Below are positions 59,121 through 64,000 of a stretch of 64,000 nt of DNA, in pieces. The stretch spans positions 405,001 through 469,000 of the forward strand of contig NZ_CP022366.1 of the NCBI RefSeq assembly GCF_003119115.1, given 5' to 3'. Made by a program: the position numbers and the translations under genes. Numbering within the stretch: the first letter of the stretch is position 1; the number at the start of each line of letters is the position of its first letter. The notes beneath the pieces were generated by a model that did not search any database, was not told the origin of the DNA, and was given only the letters and a program-made list of their open reading frames with translations. This DNA comes from Azospirillum sp. TSH58. GTDB lineage: Bacteria; Pseudomonadota; Alphaproteobacteria; Azospirillales; Azospirillaceae.

Positions 59121-60651
59121 CGACGATCTCCGGCAAAATCTCCCAATGCCCGGCCATCAGCAGGCCGAGCTGGCGGACCGACACGCGGCCGTGCGGCAGA
59201 ACGGGGGTGAGGCGCCCGTGATAGGCGACGGTGATGCCGTCGGCCAGCGCCAGGATCTCGTCCAGATCCTCGGAGATCAGCAGCACCCCGGCCCCGGCGG
59301 CGCGGGCCTCCAGCAGCCGCCCGTGGACGTAGGACACCGCGCCCACGTCGAGGCCGCGGGTCGGCTGGCTCGCCAGGATCAGGTCCGGCCCGTGGGCCAG
59401 CGTGCGGCCCAGGATCAGCTTCTGCATGTTGCCGCCGGACAGCAGCTGGGTGCGGGCGTCCGGACCCGGACAGCGCACGTCGAACGCTTGGATCACCTCC
59501 TCGGCGTAGGCGCGGGCGGCCCCCCGGCGGATCAGGCCGAAGCGCTGGAAGGCGGGGTCGTGGTAGCGCTCGGCGATCAGGTTCTCCCACACCGCCATGG
59601 CGCCGACGAGGCCGGCGGCGTGCCGGTCCTCCGGGATGCGGGCGACGCCGCGGCGGACCATCTCCGCCGGACCGGCGCTGCTGGCGGGCTCGCCTTTCAG
59701 GGCCATGGTGCCGGAATCCGGATGGATCAGGCCGCTGACCAGCTCGGCCAGCGCGGTCTGCCCGTTGCCCGACACGCCGGCGATGCCGACGATCTGGCGG
59801 CGGCGCACGGTCAGGTCCACCGCGTCGAGCAGCGGGCGCCCGTGGCCGGAGGCGACGGTCACGCCGGACAGCGCAAGCACCGGCTCGCCCGGCTCCAGCG
59901 GGGTCGGGGTGGGCGGCTTCAGGGCGCGCCCGACCATCAGTTCGGCCAGCTCCTCGCGGTCGGTCTCGGCGGTCCTGCGGGTGGCGACGAGGCGCCCGCC
60001 GCGCAGCACGGCGACGGTGTCGCTGGCCGCGAAGACCTCGTTCATCTTGTGGCTGATGAAGACCACGGCCAGCCCGTCGGCGGTCAGGCGGCGCAGCGTG
60101 TCGAACAGGCTGGCGGATTCCTGCGGGGTCAGCACCGCGGTCGGCTCGTCCAGGATCAGGACGCGGGCGTCGCGGTAGAGCGCCTTCAGGATCTCGGCGC
60201 GCTGCCGCTCGCCCACCGACAGGTCGCCGACCAGCGCGTCGGGCCGCACCTCCAGCCCGAAGCGGCGGGCGAGGTCGAGCAGCTTCGCCGTGGCGGCGGC
60301 GCGGTCGGAGCGCGGGCGCCACAGCGACTCCGTGCCCACGGCGATGTTGTCGAGCACCGACAGGTTGTCGGCCAGGGTGAAGTGCTGGTGGACCATGCCG
60401 ATCCCGGCGGCCAGCGCCGCGCGGGGGGAGCCGGGGGGAAGCGGCTGGCCGAACGCCTCGATGCTCCCCTCGTCGGCGACGTAATGGCCGAAGAGGATGT
60501 TCATCAGGGTCGTCTTGCCGGCGCCGTTCTCGCCCAGCAAGGCCAGCACCTCGCCCTTGTGGAGCGTCAGCGAGATGGAATCGTTGGCGACGAGCGGCCC
60601 GAACCGCTTCGTGATGCCGGAGAGGCGGAGGACGATGGGGGGTGATGTCAT
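59110..60651 (-). CDS. Nucleobase/nucleoside ABC transporter ATPase, double nucleotide-binding domain
   Basis: 513 residues with two ABC domains. The first has GENGAGKTTLM, LSVGERQRAEIL and LILDEPTAVLTP. The second has a degenerate P-loop (GVSGNGQTAL) and LSGGNMQKLILGR with ASQPTRGLDVG, the usual pattern for BMP/ribose-type ATPases. ATG 60651 is chosen by alignment; the ribosome site is weak. Confidence 0.92.
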   Translation of the reverse strand: MTSPPIVLRLSGITKRFGPLVANDSISLTLHKGEVLALLGENGAGKTTLMNILFGHYVADEGSIEAFGQPLPPGSPRAALAAGIGMVHQHFTLADNLSVLDNIAVGTESLWRPRSDRAAATAKLLDLARRFGLEVRPDALVGDLSVGERQRAEILKALYRDARVLILDEPTAVLTPQESASLFDTLRRLTADGLAVVFISHKMNEVFAASDTVAVLRGGRLVATRRTAETDREELAELMVGRALKPPTPTPLEPGEPVLALSGVTVASGHGRPLLDAVDLTVRRRQIVGIAGVSGNGQTALAELVSGLIHPDSGTMALKGEPASSAGPAEMVRRGVARIPEDRHAAGLVGAMAVWENLIAERYHDPAFQRFGLIRRGAARAYAEEVIQAFDVRCPGPDARTQLLSGGNMQKLILGRTLAHGPDLILASQPTRGLDVGAVSYVHGRLLEARAAGAGVLLISEDLDEILALADGITVAYHGRLTPVLPHGRVSVRQLGLLMAGHWEILPEIVDAA

Positions 60652-60687
60652 GGATGTCCGCGGGGTGCCGGGAGGCAAAACAACGTT

Positions 60688-60815
60688 CCCTCTCCCCCTG
60701 GGGAGAGGGTTAGGGTGAGGGGGCGCCCGTCAGGGCGTCCAAGCGCTGCAATGAGCTTGCGTGTCCGGCCTGCGGCCGCCCCCTCATCCCGACCTTCTCC
60801 CCGGAGGGGAGAAGG
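60688..60815. repeat. REP-like intergenic element between the ATPase and binding-protein genes
   Basis: Nested inverted repeats: CCCTCTCCCC / GGGGAGAGGG (60688-60709) at one end and CCTTCTCCCC / GGGGAGAAGG (60793-60815) at the other, with GGGTTAGGGTGAGGGGG pairing to CCCCCTCATCCC. Same core as the element at 8970-9134. It sits inside the operon and may act as mRNA-stabilising or attenuating structure between the binding protein and ATPase. Confidence 0.7.
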
Positions 60816-60824
60816 AGATGTGGA

Positions 60825-61829
60825 TCACATCGTCGACTTCGGCTCGTTGTCGTTCACCTTCACGGTGAACTTGCCGTCGAGGATCTCCTGCTCGCGGGCC
60901 TTCACCTTGGCCATCACGTCGGCGGGAACCTTGCCCTCGAAGGTGCCGAGCGGGGCGAGGCTGGAGCCCTTGTGGACCATCTGGCTGTAGGGGCCGTAAT
61001 CCTCGGCCTTGTAGCTGCCGGCCTTCACCGCGGCAATGGCGCGGTCGACCGACGGCTCCATGTGCCAGAGCGCGCTGGCGACCACGGTGTCCGGATACTG
61101 CGGCTGGGTGTTGATGACGTTGCCGATGGCCAGGACCTTGCGCTCCTTGGCGGCGTCGGACACGCCGAAGCGCTCGGCGTACATCACGTCGGCGCCGCGG
61201 TCGATCATGGCGAAGGCGGCTTCCTTGGCCTTCGGCGGGTCGAACCAGGAGCCGATGAAGCTGACCATGAACTTCACGTTCGGGTTCACCTCCCTGGCGC
61301 CCTCCATGAAGGCGTTCATCAGGCGGTTCACCTCGGGGATCGGGTAGCCGCCGACCATGCCGATGACGTTCGACTTGGACACCGCGCCCGCAATCATGCC
61401 GGTCAGATAGGCCGGCTCCTGGATGTAGTTGTCGAAGACCGAGAAGTTCGGCTCCTGCGGCTTGAAGCTGGAGCCCATGACGAAGGCGGTCTTGGGATAG
61501 TCCTTGGCGACGGCGCGGGCTGCGCGCTCGACGCCGAAGACCTCGCCGAAGACGAGCTGCTGGCCGCCCTCGGCGTACTGGCGCATCACGCGCTCATAGT
61601 CGGTGTTGGCGACCGATTCGGCCCAGACATACTCGATGTCGCCGCGCGCCTCGGCGGCCTTCAGGGCGGTGTGGATGCGGCTGACCCACTGCTGCTCGAT
61701 CGGCACGGTGTAGATGCCGGCGACCTTGACCTTCGACTGCGCCCAGGCGGGCAGAGCCATCGCCGCGACGGCGGCCGCCGCCGCACCGCACAGGACGGCG
61801 CGCCGCGCCACGCCGAATACCTTCCCCAT
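60825..61829 (-). CDS. BMP-family ABC transporter substrate-binding protein
   Basis: 334 residues. Tat/Sec-type leader (ARRAVLCGAAAAAVAAMALPAWA, cleavage near residue 30) and a periplasmic binding fold of the basic membrane protein family (VAGIYTVPIEQQWVSRIHTAL, GVERAARAVAKDYPKTAFVMG). Binds nucleosides or nucleobases; context suggests pyrimidines. 146 bases after upp, before the ATPase with a REP-like element between. Confidence 0.9.
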   Translation of the reverse strand: MGKVFGVARRAVLCGAAAAAVAAMALPAWAQSKVKVAGIYTVPIEQQWVSRIHTALKAAEARGDIEYVWAESVANTDYERVMRQYAEGGQQLVFGEVFGVERAARAVAKDYPKTAFVMGSSFKPQEPNFSVFDNYIQEPAYLTGMIAGAVSKSNVIGMVGGYPIPEVNRLMNAFMEGAREVNPNVKFMVSFIGSWFDPPKAKEAAFAMIDRGADVMYAERFGVSDAAKERKVLAIGNVINTQPQYPDTVVASALWHMEPSVDRAIAAVKAGSYKAEDYGPYSQMVHKGSSLAPLGTFEGKVPADVMAKVKAREQEILDGKFTVKVNDNEPKSTM

Positions 61830-61975
61830 GGGAACCCCCTCCGTCTGCTTTGCTGTTTCGGCACAGATGTGCAGCAGAGGCGTTGCAACGGCAATGCCAT
61901 TCCGTGCGCGTCAGCCCTGCTGCGGCTCTCACGGGTCGGCAGGGTGGCATGTGACCAAAAGGGCGGCAACGATTC

Positions 61976-62626
61976 TCAGCGGGTGCCGTAAAGCCGGTCG
62001 CCCGCGTCGCCCAGGCCGGGCAGGATGTAGCCGTTCTCGTCCAGCCGCTCGTCCACTGCAGCGGTGAAGACCGGCACGTCGGGGTGCGCGTCGTGGAAGT
62101 TGCGCAAGCCCTCCGGGGCGGCCACCAGGACGGCCAGCTTGATCGAGGCCGCACCCGCGTCCTTCAGCCGGTGCACCGCCGCGACGGCCGTGTGGCCGGT
62201 GGCGAGCATGGGATCGACGAGGATGACCAGCCGCTCCTCGATGTCCTCCGGCACCTTGAAGAAATACTCGACGGGGGTCAGCGTCTCCTGGTCGCGGTAG
62301 AGGCCGATGTGCCCGATGCGGGCCGACGGCAGCAGCGTGCGCATGCCGTCCAGCAGCCCTTGCCCGGCCCGCAGGATGGAGACGAGGCACAGCTTCTTGC
62401 CGGTCAGCAGCGGCGCGTCGAAGCTGGCCAGCGGCGTTTCCACCGGGCGGTCCTCAAGGGGAAGGTCGCGCGTCAGCTCATAGCCCATCAGCTGCGACAC
62501 CTCCCGCATCACCTCGTGGAACCGGGCGGTGGGGGTCTCCCGCCGCCGCAGAAGGGTCAGCTTGTGCTGGACCAAAGGGTGGTCGATGACGGTGAGTGTC
62601 GGGATGGGCAACGTCGGGTTGGGCAT
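61976..62626 (-). CDS. upp: Uracil phosphoribosyltransferase
   Basis: Uracil plus PRPP to UMP. 216 residues. IDHPLVQHKLTLLRRRET at the start, PRPP loop LVDPMLATGHTA, SILRAGQGLLDGM and C-terminal LPGLGDAGDRLYGT are all diagnostic. It competes with the URC breakdown branch for uracil. In the pyrimidine operon. Confidence 0.95.
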   Translation of the reverse strand: MPNPTLPIPTLTVIDHPLVQHKLTLLRRRETPTARFHEVMREVSQLMGYELTRDLPLEDRPVETPLASFDAPLLTGKKLCLVSILRAGQGLLDGMRTLLPSARIGHIGLYRDQETLTPVEYFFKVPEDIEERLVILVDPMLATGHTAVAAVHRLKDAGAASIKLAVLVAAPEGLRNFHDAHPDVPVFTAAVDERLDENGYILPGLGDAGDRLYGTR

Positions 62627-62655
62627 GGGCGACCCTTCGGGTGGTTGACGTCACA

Positions 62656-63864
62656 TCAGAAGACGGTCCCGTCGCTGCGGATGCGGATCGGCGGGCCGCC
62701 GCCGGGGCGGCGCTCGCGGGCGATCCGGCGCCCCGCGGTCCAGGTGCCGCCCTGGAGGACCTTGGCGAGCGGGAAGCTCTCCGCGGGCACGCCCAGCCGG
62801 GCGCGGACCTCGTCGGCGAGGCGGTCGAGCAGGGCGACGGTCAGGGCGCGCCACTCCACCACCGCCTCATCCCCGACCTCCAGCTCGTCGGACAGGATGC
62901 GGGGATGCTTCGGCACCAGCACGCCGCTGTCCACCAGCAGCCCGCCGTTGCGGTATTCCGGCAGGCCGGTCAGCCGGTCCAGCCCGGTGACGGCGATGCC
63001 CGCCCCCTCCAGCGGCTCGACCAGCGAATAGCTGAGCCATTGCGACAGCTTGTGGAAGGGGACGAGGCCGACCGCCGAATGGCTCCAGGTATCCCCCAGA
63101 TTGACGCCGCCGCGCTCGATCCGGCCCGGCCAGATCGGCCCCAGCCCGCGCAGCACCGCGTCGAGGATGGCGGTGGCGGGAAGCGTCCCGTCCACGGCCT
63201 GCGCCTTCAGCGCGTCGTAGAGGGTGCCGACCCGCCCCCGTGTGCCGAACAGGTCGGGTGCAGCGGTCAGCGCACTCCCCAACCGGCGCAGCAGCGCCGC
63301 GCGCCCCTCCAGCCCGACCAGCGGGTTGTCCGGCCCGGCCTGGAAGCCGCGGGCGAGCGCCGTCTCGGTCATGGCGGAGAGAGCCGCCGCGTCGGCGCGC
63401 AGAGGCGTTCTCTTCGAATCATCGGCGAAGCCGCCCGCGCGGAACAGGTCGAAGCTGGCGATGGCCAGCCCTTCGGAGCGGGCCAACTCCACCCCCGCCG
63501 CGTCGCGGTAGCGCCAGCGGTCGCCCGCCCCGGCGTCCAGCAGCACGCTGGTCACCGCGAGGTCGAAGCGGATGCGCGCGACCTCGTCCGCATCCACGTC
63601 CAGTCCGGCGGCAAGCGCCGCCCAGCGGTCGTCGCCCTCCATCACGAAATGCCGCCAGCGGCTGTGGTAGGGGACGTCCAGGTCCGGGTAGGACTCCCGC
63701 GTCACCGTGGCGACCAGGGCGGCGGCATCGGGCAGCCGCTCCGGGCGAAGCTCGAAATGGGCGAGGTCCCCGCGCCCGGCCTTCGCCAGGATCGCGTGGG
63801 CGCGCTGGCGCACCGCGTCGGCGGAGAGCAGCCACCCCGCATCATCGTCGGCGTGGGCGCTCAA
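62656..63864 (-). CDS. URC4/urg3 family protein (DUF1688), uracil catabolism
   Basis: 402 residues. DUF1688 markers: FELRPERLPDAAALVATVTRESYPD, VPYHSRWRHF, WSHSAVGLVPFHKLSQWLSYSL and RILSDELEVGDEAVVEWRALT. In Kluyveromyces URC4 and URC1 are required to use uracil as nitrogen source by a route without dihydrouracil. Starts with TTG 63864 overlapping the URC1-like stop (TTGA), consistent with coupling. Confidence 0.9.
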   Translation of the reverse strand: MSAHADDDAGWLLSADAVRQRAHAILAKAGRGDLAHFELRPERLPDAAALVATVTRESYPDLDVPYHSRWRHFVMEGDDRWAALAAGLDVDADEVARIRFDLAVTSVLLDAGAGDRWRYRDAAGVELARSEGLAIASFDLFRAGGFADDSKRTPLRADAAALSAMTETALARGFQAGPDNPLVGLEGRAALLRRLGSALTAAPDLFGTRGRVGTLYDALKAQAVDGTLPATAILDAVLRGLGPIWPGRIERGGVNLGDTWSHSAVGLVPFHKLSQWLSYSLVEPLEGAGIAVTGLDRLTGLPEYRNGGLLVDSGVLVPKHPRILSDELEVGDEAVVEWRALTVALLDRLADEVRARLGVPAESFPLAKVLQGGTWTAGRRIARERRPGGGPPIRIRSDGTVF

Positions 63865-64000
63865 TCGGTCAGCCCCCGGCCCTTGGCGACGGTCAGCTCC
63901 TCCGCGGTCGGCACGGCGGGGGTGAAGTAGCCGGCGGCCTTCTTGGCGTCCATCTCCACCTTGGCGTCGTCGGGGATCAGCTCGTCGGGGATCGGGATCT
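63861..64000 (-). CDS. GTP-cyclohydrolase-II-like protein (URC1-type), C-terminal part
   Basis: Only the last 46 residues fall in the window: IPDELIPDDAKVEMDAKKAA... ending with AKGRGLTD. This fits the C-terminus of the GTP-cyclohydrolase-II-like URC1 proteins of uracil-degrading operons. Assignment rests on context with URC4 as much as on sequence. Confidence 0.6.
   Translation of the reverse strand, partial: IPIPDELIPDDAKVEMDAKKAAGYFTPAVPTAEELTVAKGRGLTD

Overview
The window is about 64 kb of very GC-rich chromosomal DNA from an alphaproteobacterium, most likely Azospirillum or a close Rhodospirillales relative. That placement is an inference from the strong GC bias at third codon positions, the PHB gene set next to phaR, the 2-keto-3-deoxygluconate genes, a NAD-dependent formate dehydrogenase and an oxalate pathway. 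There are about 57 protein genes, three tRNAs, one clear cobalamin riboswitch and two candidate small RNAs. I see no CRISPR array, no complete insertion sequence and no prophage.

Layout. 1-4.6 kb: 5' end of a leucine-dehydrogenase-type gene, a DUF2076 protein, an AI-2E family membrane protein, and a HAD phosphatase coupled to a lipid-kinase-like gene. 4.7-10.3 kb: a hexuronate / 2-keto-3-deoxygluconate regulon (kduD, kduI, a GntR/FCD regulator, kdgT and gap); three of its promoters carry the same operator over the -10. 10.5-19.5 kb: large MscS channel, tRNA-Leu/tRNA-Ala unit, exported Mn-type superoxide dismutase, CbiM-like permease under a cobalamin riboswitch, two-domain glycosyltransferase and a glutathionylspermidine-synthase-like enzyme. 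19.6-24.2 kb: PHB metabolism (phaR; a PhaE-like gene overlapping a PhaC-like gene out of frame; phaA; phaB). 24.4-30 kb: a candidate structured RNA, MFS transporter with LysR regulator, Nudix hydrolase, EAL phosphodiesterase and ychF. 30.1-33.8 kb: a copper-type TonB-dependent receptor with its own TonB and a DUF2946-like protein. 34-41.5 kb: polA, a DUF6766-like membrane protein, an AT-richer stretch with a 25-residue ORF and a direct repeat, tRNA-Arg, a lipoprotein hydrolase coupled to a lone ABC ATPase, and a zinc-finger protein.

41.8-55.6 kb is the most interesting part: an oxalate-to-CO2 module. Frc makes oxalyl-CoA, Oxc decarboxylates it to formyl-CoA, Frc releases formate, and a two-gene NAD-dependent formate dehydrogenase oxidises it. 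GntR and IclR regulators and a lone PAS protein sit among these genes. The oxc-side and frc-side promoters are 11 kb apart and face each other, yet share a two-part regulatory sequence. A SoxR gene with a textbook SoxR promoter lies inside the module.

55.8-64 kb is one minus-strand run of eight tightly packed genes for pyrimidine scavenging and breakdown: a GTP-cyclohydrolase-II-like URC1 (partial), URC4, upp, a BMP-type nucleobase/nucleoside ABC transporter (binding protein, ATPase, two permeases) and a cytosine-deaminase-like enzyme.
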